This document shows, one piece after another, positions 1 to 5,929 of a stretch of DNA of 11,577 nucleotides. Numbering within the stretch: the first letter of the stretch is position 1; each line of letters opens with the position of its first letter. The stretch comes from Clostridia bacterium. GTDB lineage: Bacteria; Bacillota; Clostridia; Oscillospirales; Acutalibacteraceae. A model generated the notes under the pieces. It worked only from the letters and a program-made list of their open reading frames with translations. It had not been told where the DNA came from and searched no databases. The position numbers and the translations under genes were made by a program. The stretch spans positions 1-11,577 of the forward strand of contig JAFTCS010000256.1 of NCBI GenBank assembly GCA_017454565.1, in the 5' to 3' direction.

Positions 1-46
1 CACCCTCGTAAACATAACCGCATACAGAACATACAAACTTTTTCAT
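1..46 (-). CDS. Rubredoxin-domain protein, N-terminal fragment (rubredoxin or rubrerythrin type)
   Basis: Only the first 15 codons are inside the window; the gene runs off the left edge. They read MKKFVCSVCGYVYEG. This matches the start of rubredoxin-type iron-binding knuckles, where CxxCGYxY supplies two of the four cysteines around an Fe atom. A ribosome binding site, GGAGG at 55-59, lies 8 nt before the ATG at 46. The gene follows perR on the same strand with about 90 bp between them and no clear promoter of its own, so co-transcription is plausible. In anaerobic Clostridia, rubredoxin and rubrerythrin act in cytoplasmic peroxide and oxygen detoxification and are often PerR-controlled. It could be free rubredoxin or the N-terminal domain of a reverse-order rubrerythrin; the fragment is too short to decide. 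Confidence 0.75.
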   Translation of the reverse strand, partial: MKKFVCSVCGYVYEG

Positions 47-135
47 TTTAGTTTCCTCCGTTTTTTCGGATTTTGATAATATCTCAGGCGCCTTGCGACG
101 CCGATGATCCGCTTTGATCTCCCGCCTGTGGACGC

Positions 136-540
136 TTATTTTCTTCTGCACTTTTTGCATTTTCCGTAGAAAACAACACTGTGACCCTCCACCTTAACGC
201 CGCATTCCTTTTCAACGTAAAGATAGGTATTCTTTTCAAAAAAACTTATTTCGCCCGGAATATCAACTATCGCGAAACAGCTCCGGCACACAAAATGTGA
301 ATGGGGCGACATATTGTAATCAAACCTCTCCTGACCGTTGTAAACACCCAGCGACCTTATCTTGCCGTTCTGCTTGAAAACACTGAGATTACGGTAAACG
401 GTCCCCAGACTGAGATCGGGTATCTCCGGCTTGAGCTGCTCGTAGATCCACTCCGCCGACGGGTGTGTATCTGTGGAGGAAATAGCCTTATATATTGCTT
501 CACGCTTTGCACTGAAATTTCTTTTCGCTTCCACTTCCAT
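136..540 (-). CDS. perR: PerR-like peroxide-sensing Fur-family repressor
   Basis: A cytoplasmic metal-dependent repressor of about 134 residues, normal for the Fur family. The N-terminal winged helix carries HPSAEWIYEQL and the recognition helix LSLGTVYRNL (about residues 26-53). The C-terminal dimer domain has the HxHFVCxxC motif and a final CKKC. Aligned with Bacillus subtilis PerR, the regulatory-site ligands are all present: His26, Asp74, His80, His82 and Asp93. The four zinc-site cysteines are Cys85, Cys88, Cys128 and Cys131. His26 and His82 are the equivalents of the residues oxidised by Fe plus H2O2. Asp74 favours PerR over Fur or Zur. The ATG at 540 is chosen; a TTG at 552 would add four residues but has no ribosome site. 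The ATG itself has only a poorly spaced GGGGTG before it, so initiation may be weak. The gene has its own promoter at 590-618 with an overlapping Per-box-like site, which suggests autoregulation. A rubredoxin-domain gene follows. Confidence 0.9.
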   Translation of the reverse strand: MEVEAKRNFSAKREAIYKAISSTDTHPSAEWIYEQLKPEIPDLSLGTVYRNLSVFKQNGKIRSLGVYNGQERFDYNMSPHSHFVCRSCFAIVDIPGEISFFEKNTYLYVEKECGVKVEGHSVVFYGKCKKCRRK

Positions 541-581
541 CACCCCGGTCAAAAAAACAAAACAATAACAATTACTGATTC

Positions 582-596
582 TTTAAATAATCATAA
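582..596 (-). promoter_or_regulatory. Candidate Per box overlapping the perR -10
   Basis: The minus-strand 15-mer TTATGATTATTTAAA matches the B. subtilis Per box (TTATAATnATTATAA) at 11 of 14 defined positions. It covers the -10 hexamer, where a bound repressor would block RNA polymerase. The region is AT-rich, so chance similarity is possible; position and gene identity together make it credible. Confidence 0.5.
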
Positions 597-618
597 CATA
601 TTTTAAGCCGTGTGTAAA
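590..618 (-). promoter_or_regulatory. perR promoter (extended -10, sigma-A type)
   Basis: On the minus strand there is a -35 TTTACA (613-618), a 17-bp spacer and a -10 TATGAT (590-595), with the TG of an extended -10 just before it. It lies about 50 bp upstream of the perR ATG and 31 bp after the amidase stop. There is no hairpin terminator between the amidase and this promoter, so some read-through into perR is possible. Confidence 0.65.
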
Positions 619-648
619 TAGATTTAAGGCAATTACTTATTTTTCTTT

Positions 649-1389
649 TCAGACAACGCGCACATAGTCCGAAGAGACATATCCCCGTATGCCGCCGTAC
701 TGTGTCAGATACCATTTTTCTACGGATGAAAGCAGGGGTATTACCGTACCGTCAGGTATCCTGCCCTTTACTGCGGAATTTGTTGTCGGCTCCGTCCGGA
801 TATTAAGGTTCCCGCCATCTGTACTTACAACGCCGTTTCGTGAACCGTCCGGCATGATTATCTCCACGCCGAGAAAATCAGCCAGCGATAATGCCAGATT
901 TTCGGCGATAAGACCTATATTGTCCCGTATCCAGTCAGCGTCCTCCGGGTTATCATGGTACGCAAGCTCGATGAGTATAGCCGGAGCCTTGGTTTTGACT
1001 ATCTCGCCCAAAGCAGTGGTGGGAATCGTCTGCACCCTGTCCGGAAGAGGATAGATCTCTTTCAGCCCGTTTGCAAAAATATCGGCGGCTCTCATTCCCT
1101 CTTTGCTGCCCGGATAATAGTAGACCTGGCTGCCTCTGACCCGACCGGCATTGTCACCGGCGGCAGCATTTGAATGGAGAGCCAGATGCAGCTCATAGCT
1201 GCCAGAATTTGACCTCCTGACGGAATCAAGGAAGGTTCCGCTTGTATCGTTTCTTCCATAGCTTATTCCGCTTGACTCAAGATAGGGCAGCATGGCGTCT
1301 ATAATGACGTTCATGTAGTATTCCTCGTTGCCGCCTCCATTATATGGATTGTACTCCTGTGTAGAAGGGCTTAAAAACACCTGTGGCAT
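649..1389 (-). CDS. N-acetylmuramoyl-L-alanine amidase (Amidase_3) with C-terminal SH3 domain
   Basis: A predicted peptidoglycan hydrolase of 246 residues that would cut the amide bond between MurNAc and the stem peptide. The Amidase_3 fold spans about residues 3-175: NEEYYMN (Glu22 or Glu23 as zinc ligand), LHLALHSNAA (His72) and ILIELAYHDN (Glu141, catalytic). A bacterial SH3 domain follows at about 186-245 (NLNIRTEP start, GYVSSDYV end) and probably binds the wall. The usual first zinc-ligand motif (GHGG) is replaced by SPSTQEYN, a variant I recall from a clostridial subfamily, so the metal site may differ. There is no signal peptide. The start at 1389 is fixed by GGAGGA about 7 nt upstream. 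The open frame runs 42 codons further back, but that part is translated repeat element A and has no ribosome site. Neighbours are a polysaccharide deacetylase upstream and perR downstream, all on the minus strand. Confidence 0.85.
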   Translation of the reverse strand: MPQVFLSPSTQEYNPYNGGGNEEYYMNVIIDAMLPYLESSGISYGRNDTSGTFLDSVRRSNSGSYELHLALHSNAAAGDNAGRVRGSQVYYYPGSKEGMRAADIFANGLKEIYPLPDRVQTIPTTALGEIVKTKAPAILIELAYHDNPEDADWIRDNIGLIAENLALSLADFLGVEIIMPDGSRNGVVSTDGGNLNIRTEPTTNSAVKGRIPDGTVIPLLSSVEKWYLTQYGGIRGYVSSDYVRVV

Positions 1390-1412
1390 ATTATTCTCCT
1401 CCAAGCTCATTA

Positions 1413-1493
1413 TTTGGTGTTTCGCTCTCTGCGGAGAGCGACAAGGGCGCCGCCCCTTGACCCCGCAGCCTTTGAAAAGGCTGGCGAAACTTT
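1413..1493 (-). repeat. Structured intergenic repeat, element A (three hairpins between GTTTCGC/GCGAAAC ends)
   Basis: An 81-bp unit in the leader of the amidase gene, ending about 24 bp before its start codon. Read on the minus strand it begins AAAGTTTCGC and ends GCGAAACACCAAA. Three hairpins lie inside: 1466-1483 (8-bp stem, CAGCCTTT arm), 1442-1459 (6-bp stem, CAAGGG arm) and 1423-1440 (7-bp stem CGCTCTC/GAGAGCG around loop CGCA). It aligns along its whole length with element B at 4315-4399, with compensatory changes in the last stem. No U-tract follows, so it is not a standard terminator. It may be a non-autonomous mobile repeat, a structured leader RNA, or both. Its GC content is far above the flanking spacer. 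Confidence 0.75.
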
Positions 1494-1655
1494 TGTGATG
1501 TCGTTTTAGAAACAACTATTGTGCGCGAGATATGCACTTTTTCTTTTGTTTATCAATCTCCGCGAATTGTCCAGCGCGGTCACGCACCGCTGAAACTTTA
1601 TTGTTTAATTGTGTAGCAGTATAATGTATGCATCACACACCGAGTGTATGCCGAT

Positions 1656-2651
1656 TCAGGACATAACCTCAAGCTTATGGAAAAATTCCGCTGAGGAGGT
1701 TTTTCCGTCACGAAGAAAGCGGTGAATGGAGTACAGCTCCTCCGGAGAGTCAAGAATATTGACTTTTTCTTCGCAGTCAAGGGCGCATCTGAAACCCGAT
1801 GACCTTACTATCTCATCCGTAAGCCTGCTTTTGGCGCCAAAAGGATAAGTAAAGCAGCACAGTTCATCACCGCAAGCCTGACTCATACACTCGCTGAAGC
1901 TTTTGATGTCCTGCGCCAGTCGTGTCCTGTAGTCGGCATCGTTTTCATCAGGACGCTGCTGCACTCCCTGAACACCGCTGCTGATGGAGTGCAGGTCATA
2001 GGTGTGGTACGCAAGCTCGAAAACTCCCGACTCACACATCTCACCAAGCTGGGCAATGGTGCACTGAGAGTAAAATTCATCCTGACGTTCCTCGTTTTCA
2101 GCCTTTTCGCAGGCTCTGCCAATAGGAGACAGCACAGCTCTGCACCCGTATTTTTTCAGCAAAGGACACGCGTAAAGATAATTGTTGTAGTAGCCGTCAT
2201 CGAAGGTCAGCATTACAGACTTTTCCGGCAAGGGCTTGCCATACAGGAAGTGCTCTGTCAGATCTTTCGTCACAATGGTGGTATATCCGTTTTCGGTCAG
2301 ATAACGCAGATCGTCCTCAAAAAAATGCGGGTCTATCATATATTGATTCTGCCTTGCCCTGTTTTTTACCAGACCATGGTACATTATCACGCATAATCTT
2401 ACCGGAGCAGTGCTTTTGCTGACGTCAGAACTTTCTTCCTCAGAGTCTGCCTGTGCGCCGGAGCTATGTCCGTTCCCGATATTTTCTGAGCCGGCTTCCG
2501 GAATGTTATCCGGCAGAGTATCCGTGTCCGGCATGTCAGCCGGACGGCTGCCAAGAGTGACTATCATACCGCAGGCACATATAACAAGCGCCGCAGCAAT
2601 AAGCACCGCAAAGCGAAGTTTCCTCAGCGGAAATATTTTAAAAAACACCAT
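1656..2651 (-). CDS. Membrane-anchored polysaccharide deacetylase (NodB/CE4 family)
   Basis: A predicted extracytoplasmic enzyme of 331 residues that removes acetyl groups from N-acetylated sugars, either peptidoglycan or a surface polysaccharide. A hydrophobic segment at about residues 13-33 after basic residues is a signal anchor. A low-complexity acidic linker follows (about 36-82). The NodB domain starts at VRLCVIMYHGL (84-94). Visible motifs are TFDDGYYNN (149-157; the DD supplies the catalytic base and a metal ligand), HTYDLH (216-221; metal-binding histidines) and TYPFG (268-272). The spacing and the leading MYHG motif resemble the secreted PdaB/IcaB-like clostridial deacetylases. The ATG at 2651 has GGGTGA just upstream; a GTG at 2657 would add two residues. 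The gene is divergent from the HD-GYP gene. The first downstream gene on its strand is the amidase, which fits a shared role in envelope remodelling. Substrate cannot be read from the sequence. Confidence 0.88.
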   Translation of the reverse strand: MVFFKIFPLRKLRFAVLIAAALVICACGMIVTLGSRPADMPDTDTLPDNIPEAGSENIGNGHSSGAQADSEEESSDVSKSTAPVRLCVIMYHGLVKNRARQNQYMIDPHFFEDDLRYLTENGYTTIVTKDLTEHFLYGKPLPEKSVMLTFDDGYYNNYLYACPLLKKYGCRAVLSPIGRACEKAENEERQDEFYSQCTIAQLGEMCESGVFELAYHTYDLHSISSGVQGVQQRPDENDADYRTRLAQDIKSFSECMSQACGDELCCFTYPFGAKSRLTDEIVRSSGFRCALDCEEKVNILDSPEELYSIHRFLRDGKTSSAEFFHKLEVMS

Positions 2652-2719
2652 AATCACCCGCTATGCTGAAAGATTTCACATTTTATTGCAAAATATTTGA
2701 TTAAACTATATATAAAATA

Positions 2720-2748
2720 TTGCCAAATAAGCTTTTTTATGTTATAAT
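2720..2748 (+). promoter_or_regulatory. Promoter of the HD-GYP gene
   Basis: A -35 TTGCCA (2720-2725), a 17-bp spacer and a perfect -10 TATAAT (2743-2748) preceded by TG, an extended -10. It lies about 60 bp before the ATG, giving a leader of roughly 50 nt. The same -35 bases read TTGGCA on the other strand, so the divergent deacetylase promoter may overlap here, but no good -10 for it stands out. Confidence 0.75.
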
Positions 2749-2809
2749 AACACATAATTATTTTTTTGAATAAATCACAAACTCAAACGGAAAAGCGAGT
2801 GTGATCTTT

Positions 2810-4090
2810 ATGGCCGATAAACCTAAAAAAAGCAAATTTTCCGACTTTTTTGTGGGCACTCCCGCCTATAACAATGACAAGGACTATGCAGCCTATGCGG
2901 CACTCACGGCACCGCTGAACATGTTTTTTCTGATATGCCTTGTGCTGCACACCGGCTATCTGATACTTTTTTCACTGAACAGATTACTCATCCTGCAAAT
3001 ATTTGATTTTGTGGCAGTCATACTGTACGCGACCTTTGTAATACTGCTGAAATACTTCAAAGGTTCATGGTTCCCCTGTACCTTGTTGACTGTCGGTGAG
3101 CTTTTCCTGCACCAGATATGTGCAGTCGCCCTGTTTGGCCTTGATCCCGGATTTCAATACCTGATGATACCCCTGATGTTCCTAATGGTATTCATAAGCA
3201 AGCGCGGAAGGATGATAAGATTCATACGGCGGGCGGTAATGATAATCTCGGCTTTCACATTTATATTCTTAGTGGTTTACTTTAATGACTATGTGCCGCC
3301 GTACGATCTCAGCCAATACATCACCACCACACTGCTGATAGTAAACTGCACGACCAGCTTTCTGGCCACCGGCATTTATGCGGGTCGGGTGTTTATTTCC
3401 ACCGACACCAAACGCAGCCAGCTTGACGTAAGTGTTGACGAAAAGATTGCCAGAATAGAACGCATGCAGAACCAGATCGTCATAAGCTTTGCAAATATCA
3501 TTGAAGCCCGTGACGGCAGCACCGGAAAGCATGTTCTTCGCACCAGCGAATATGTGCAGGCTCTTGTTTTCGAGCTGCAGCGCCGGGGCAATTACAGCGA
3601 AACTCTCACTGACAAATATGCAAAGAACACCATCCTTTCCGCACCTCTTCACGACATAGGAAAGATCACCGTACCCGATGCCATTCTCTTAAAGCCCGGC
3701 AAGCTGACGGACGAGGAATTCAACGCGATAAAGAATCACACCAAAAACGGCAAAAAGATCATTGAGGAATCCATGACGACCATTGAAAACGAGGATTTTC
3801 TTGAGATCGCCAAGGCTGTTGCCCTTTATCATCACGAGTGCTGGAACGGCGCAGGATATCCATACGGCATCAAGGGCTTTGACATTCCTCTCTGCGCAAG
3901 AATAATGACCATTGCCGACGTATTTGACGCCTTAGCCGCAAAGCGTGTTTACAAGAAAGCCATGCCGATCTCCGAGGTATTTGACATAATCCGTTCCGAG
4001 CGCGGCAAGAAGTTCGACCCTGTTGTAACGGACGCATTCTTAGGCATACAGGAGCAGATAACATCCATAGCCCAGTCGAACGCCGACTGA
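2810..4090 (+). CDS. Membrane HD-GYP domain protein, probable cyclic-di-GMP phosphodiesterase
   Basis: A 426-residue membrane protein. The N-terminal half has about six hydrophobic segments between residues 37 and 193, then a short helical linker (about 205-230), then an HD-GYP domain. HD-GYP hallmarks are all visible: GKHVLRTSEY (His241), HDIGKI (281-286), HTKNGKKII (from His310), HHECWNGAGYPYG (341-353) and ARIMTIADVFDAL (363-375). Domains of this type hydrolyse cyclic-di-GMP at a two- or three-metal centre in the cytoplasm; some act on other cyclic dinucleotides. There is no GGDEF, PAS or receiver domain, so any signal would be sensed by the membrane part. The ATG at 2810 has a weak GAGTG 8 nt upstream; the GTG at 2801 would add three residues and has no better site. 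It has its own promoter and terminator and so is probably monocistronic. The divergent deacetylase is an envelope gene; a functional link is only suggested. Confidence 0.88.
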   Translation: MADKPKKSKFSDFFVGTPAYNNDKDYAAYAALTAPLNMFFLICLVLHTGYLILFSLNRLLILQIFDFVAVILYATFVILLKYFKGSWFPCTLLTVGELFLHQICAVALFGLDPGFQYLMIPLMFLMVFISKRGRMIRFIRRAVMIISAFTFIFLVVYFNDYVPPYDLSQYITTTLLIVNCTTSFLATGIYAGRVFISTDTKRSQLDVSVDEKIARIERMQNQIVISFANIIEARDGSTGKHVLRTSEYVQALVFELQRRGNYSETLTDKYAKNTILSAPLHDIGKITVPDAILLKPGKLTDEEFNAIKNHTKNGKKIIEESMTTIENEDFLEIAKAVALYHHECWNGAGYPYGIKGFDIPLCARIMTIADVFDALAAKRVYKKAMPISEVFDIIRSERGKKFDPVVTDAFLGIQEQITSIAQSNAD

Positions 4091-4123
4091 TAAATCACAT
4101 TTTTATTTTCACAAAACACAAAG

Positions 4124-4163
4124 CAGCCGATGGAAACTCACAATTTCCATCGGCTGTTTTTTT
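4124..4163 (+). terminator. Intrinsic terminator after the HD-GYP gene
   Basis: A perfect 13-bp stem (CAGCCGATGGAAA at 4124-4136 with TTTCCATCGGCTG at 4144-4156), a 7-nt loop, then seven T's at 4157-4163. It starts 33 bp after the stop codon. This is a textbook rho-independent terminator on the plus strand. Confidence 0.93.
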
Positions 4164-4178
4164 ATATATCATACTATA

Positions 4179-4307
4179 TATTATAGTAAACGACATTATT
4201 ATTTATACTTTGATAAATCATCAGCTGATTGTGGGGGCTTTCCGGTCGCCCCCACACCCCTTCGGATATCACTCTAAGTAAGAATATTTTTGTCGTCTAC
4301 TATAATA
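4179..4307. mobile_element. MITE-like unit bounded by 17-bp inverted repeats
   Basis: TATTATAGTAAACGACA (4179-4195) and TGTCGTCTACTATAATA (4291-4307) are inverted copies with one mismatch, 95 bp apart. The outermost TA on each side could be a target duplication of the kind left by IS630/mariner-type elements. Inside are a hairpin with an 8-bp GTGGGGGC/GCCCCCAC stem (4231-4255) and no open reading frame of note. No transposase is present. The unit sits between the HD-GYP terminator and element B. The alternative is a structured RNA or an accidental inverted repeat; 16 of 17 paired bases makes chance less likely. Confidence 0.5.
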
Positions 4308-4314
4308 AAACAGT

Positions 4315-4399
4315 AAAGTTTCGCTCAAGCCTTTTCAAAGGCTTGCAGGGTGCAGGGACAGCGTCCCTGCCCGCACTCCGCAGAGTGCGAAACACCAAA
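4315..4399 (+). repeat. Structured intergenic repeat, element B (second copy of element A)
   Basis: Begins AAAGTTTCGC and ends GCGAAACACCAAA, as element A does on the opposite strand. Three hairpins: 4326-4345 (9-bp stem CAAGCCTTT/AAAGGCTTG), 4352-4370 (8-bp stem GCAGGGAC/GTCCCTGC, loop AGC) and 4372-4389 (7-bp stem CGCACTC/GAGTGCG, loop CGCA). Compared with A, the last stem swaps a T-A pair for an A-T pair and keeps its loop. It lies in the spacer between two convergent genes, starting 8 bp after the inverted-repeat unit, so it is not tied to one gene context. A short open frame across it is a by-product. Confidence 0.75.
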
Positions 4400-4406
4400 G
4401 GGGTTC

Positions 4407-4427
4407 GGGGGCGATAGCCCCTGACAT
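4407..4427. repeat. GGGGC hairpin followed by TGACATT, 3' module of element B
   Basis: A 5-bp stem (GGGGC 4408-4412, GCCCC 4417-4421, loop GATA) followed by TGACATT. On the minus strand this reads AATGTCA, hairpin, then GAACCCC. Element C at 7735-7787 has the same arrangement: AATGTCA, GGGGG-type hairpin, then AACACCC. This suggests a shared building block. Confidence 0.5.
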
Positions 4428-4439
4428 TTAATCTTTTCT

Positions 4440-4463
4440 GCCTGTCCTTGGCAAAGGACAGGC
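4440..4463 (-). terminator. Perfect hairpin downstream of gatB, possible terminator
   Basis: A 10-bp stem (GCCTGTCCTT at 4440-4449, AAGGACAGGC at 4454-4463) with a 4-nt loop, starting 23 bp after the gatB stop. On the minus strand it is followed by AGAAAAGATT and so lacks a U-tract. It would be a weak intrinsic terminator; it may instead belong to the neighbouring repeat cluster or stabilise the gatCAB mRNA 3' end. Confidence 0.4.
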
Positions 4464-4486
4464 TATATAAATTTGTCATTATAATA

Positions 4487-5905
4487 TCAGCTATTGAGTA
4501 TGATCTCCTTTATCTTCTCCTCGGCTGCAACTGCGTCTGCTTTTCCTCTGCTGTTCTTCATAACGAAGCCGACTATGGACTTGATAGCTTTCTCTTTTCC
4601 GTTCTTATAGTCCGCAACAGCCTTGGGGTTAACTTCAACCGCCTGTCTGCACAGATCATTAAAGGTATTTTCGTCAAGGCCTGCCATATCGCTCTCGGAA
4701 ATAAGCTCGCTTACATTTTTGCCGGTCTCCAGCATCTTGTCCAGTGTGCTCTTTGCAAGGTTCATCTTTACCTTGCCGCTGTCGATGAGCTTGATAAGCT
4801 CATTCAGACTCTCGGCCTTCACCTTTATATCAAAATTCTCTTTCTCAGACTCGTTTTCTACGGCTCTGAATATCTGGCCGATTATGAAGTTTGCTGCTGT
4901 CTTTGGAGTTTTGGTACCCTCGATAGCCTTTTCAAAGTATTCTGCGACCTTTCTGTACTTAACTAAGAGAGCTGCATCCTTTTCTGGCAGACCAAGCTCC
5001 TCTACATATCTGTCAAGCTTCTGTGACGGCAGCTCGGGCAGAGACGCCTTTATCTCCTCTACCCTCTCTCTGGGAACATTTATAGTCACCAGGTCGGGGT
5101 CACGGAAGTAACGGTAATCGTTTGCGTCCTCCTTGCCTCTCATTCCAGAGGTTGTGTTTGTCACATCATCATAGCGCAGAGTTTCCTGTATTACCTTCTC
5201 GCCGCTTTCGATAAGATCAACCTGACGGTTGAACTCGTACTCCATAGCTTTAGCTATAAAATTGATGGAGTTCATGTTCTTTATCTCTGTTCTGGTGCCC
5301 AGCTTTTCACTGCCCACCGGACGGACTGATATATTCACGTCGCAGCGCATGGAGCCTTCCTGCATCTTGCAGTCTGACACACCGATGTATCTCATTATAA
5401 GCTGCAGCTTCTCAACATACTCCCTTGCTTCATCCACCGAGCGGATATCCGGCTCTGAAACGATCTCGATAAGCGGTACGCCTCCGCGGTTGTAGTCTAC
5501 CATTGTGCTGCCTCTGCTGTGCACTAACTTTCCGGCGTCCTCTTCTATGTGGATGCGCAGTATCCTTATCTTCCTGCCGTTTGACAGCTCAATATATCCA
5601 TGGTTGCACAGGGGCATATCGTACTGGGATATCTGATAAGCCTTTGGCAGGTCGGGATAGCAGTAGTTCTTTCTGTCCATTTTTGATATTTCCGCGATCT
5701 CGCAGTTGGTGGCAAGACCCGCACGTATAGCATACTCCACGACCCTCTTGTTGAGCTTTGGAAGGGTGCCCGGCAGACCTATACATATAGGACAGCAGTG
5801 GGTATTTGGTTCTCCACCGAACTGTGTGGTACAGGAGCAGAATATCTTAGTATTTGTTGAAAGCTCAACATGGGTCTCAAAGCCCGCTACCAGTTCATAT
5901 TTCAT
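4487..5905 (-). CDS. gatB: Asp-tRNA(Asn)/Glu-tRNA(Gln) amidotransferase subunit B
   Basis: The 472-residue subunit of GatCAB that holds the misacylated tRNA and activates its side chain with ATP before transfer of ammonia from GatA. The N-terminal core starts MKYELVAGFETHVEL (equivalent of the G-E/H-V-E-L motif). A zinc knuckle is visible as CSC (Cys23, Cys25) and CPIC (Cys38, Cys41). Later core segments include HIEEDAGKL, DYNRGGVPLIEIVSEPD and MRCDVNISVRP. The helical hinge and the C-terminal YqeY-like tail domain that recognises the tRNA elbow follow from about residue 300. The length is normal for the family. The gene starts 24 bp after gatA stops, with AAGGA 11 nt before the ATG. It is the last gene of a gatC-gatA-gatB operon. 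Confidence 0.97.
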   Translation of the reverse strand: MKYELVAGFETHVELSTNTKIFCSCTTQFGGEPNTHCCPICIGLPGTLPKLNKRVVEYAIRAGLATNCEIAEISKMDRKNYCYPDLPKAYQISQYDMPLCNHGYIELSNGRKIRILRIHIEEDAGKLVHSRGSTMVDYNRGGVPLIEIVSEPDIRSVDEAREYVEKLQLIMRYIGVSDCKMQEGSMRCDVNISVRPVGSEKLGTRTEIKNMNSINFIAKAMEYEFNRQVDLIESGEKVIQETLRYDDVTNTTSGMRGKEDANDYRYFRDPDLVTINVPRERVEEIKASLPELPSQKLDRYVEELGLPEKDAALLVKYRKVAEYFEKAIEGTKTPKTAANFIIGQIFRAVENESEKENFDIKVKAESLNELIKLIDSGKVKMNLAKSTLDKMLETGKNVSELISESDMAGLDENTFNDLCRQAVEVNPKAVADYKNGKEKAIKSIVGFVMKNSRGKADAVAAEEKIKEIILNS

Positions 5906-5929
5906 ATCAGCTTCATTCCTTTCCCGTAC

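Noticed and set aside
1390..1515. 42-residue N-terminal extension of the amidase reading frame
   Set aside because: It is translated repeat element A, has no ribosome site, and the internal ATG at 1389 has a strong GGAGGA at proper spacing.
1528..1556. Possible amidase promoter (TTGATA, 16-17 bp, weak -10) on the minus strand
   Set aside because: The -10 matches the consensus at about half its positions only; too weak to annotate.
1619..1624. TATAAT on the plus strand between deacetylase and amidase genes
   Set aside because: No gene starts downstream on the plus strand and no well-spaced -35 is present.
4229..4417. 62-codon plus-strand open frame across the repeat cluster
   Set aside because: It runs through the inverted repeat unit and element B hairpins, lacks a ribosome site and resembles no protein family.
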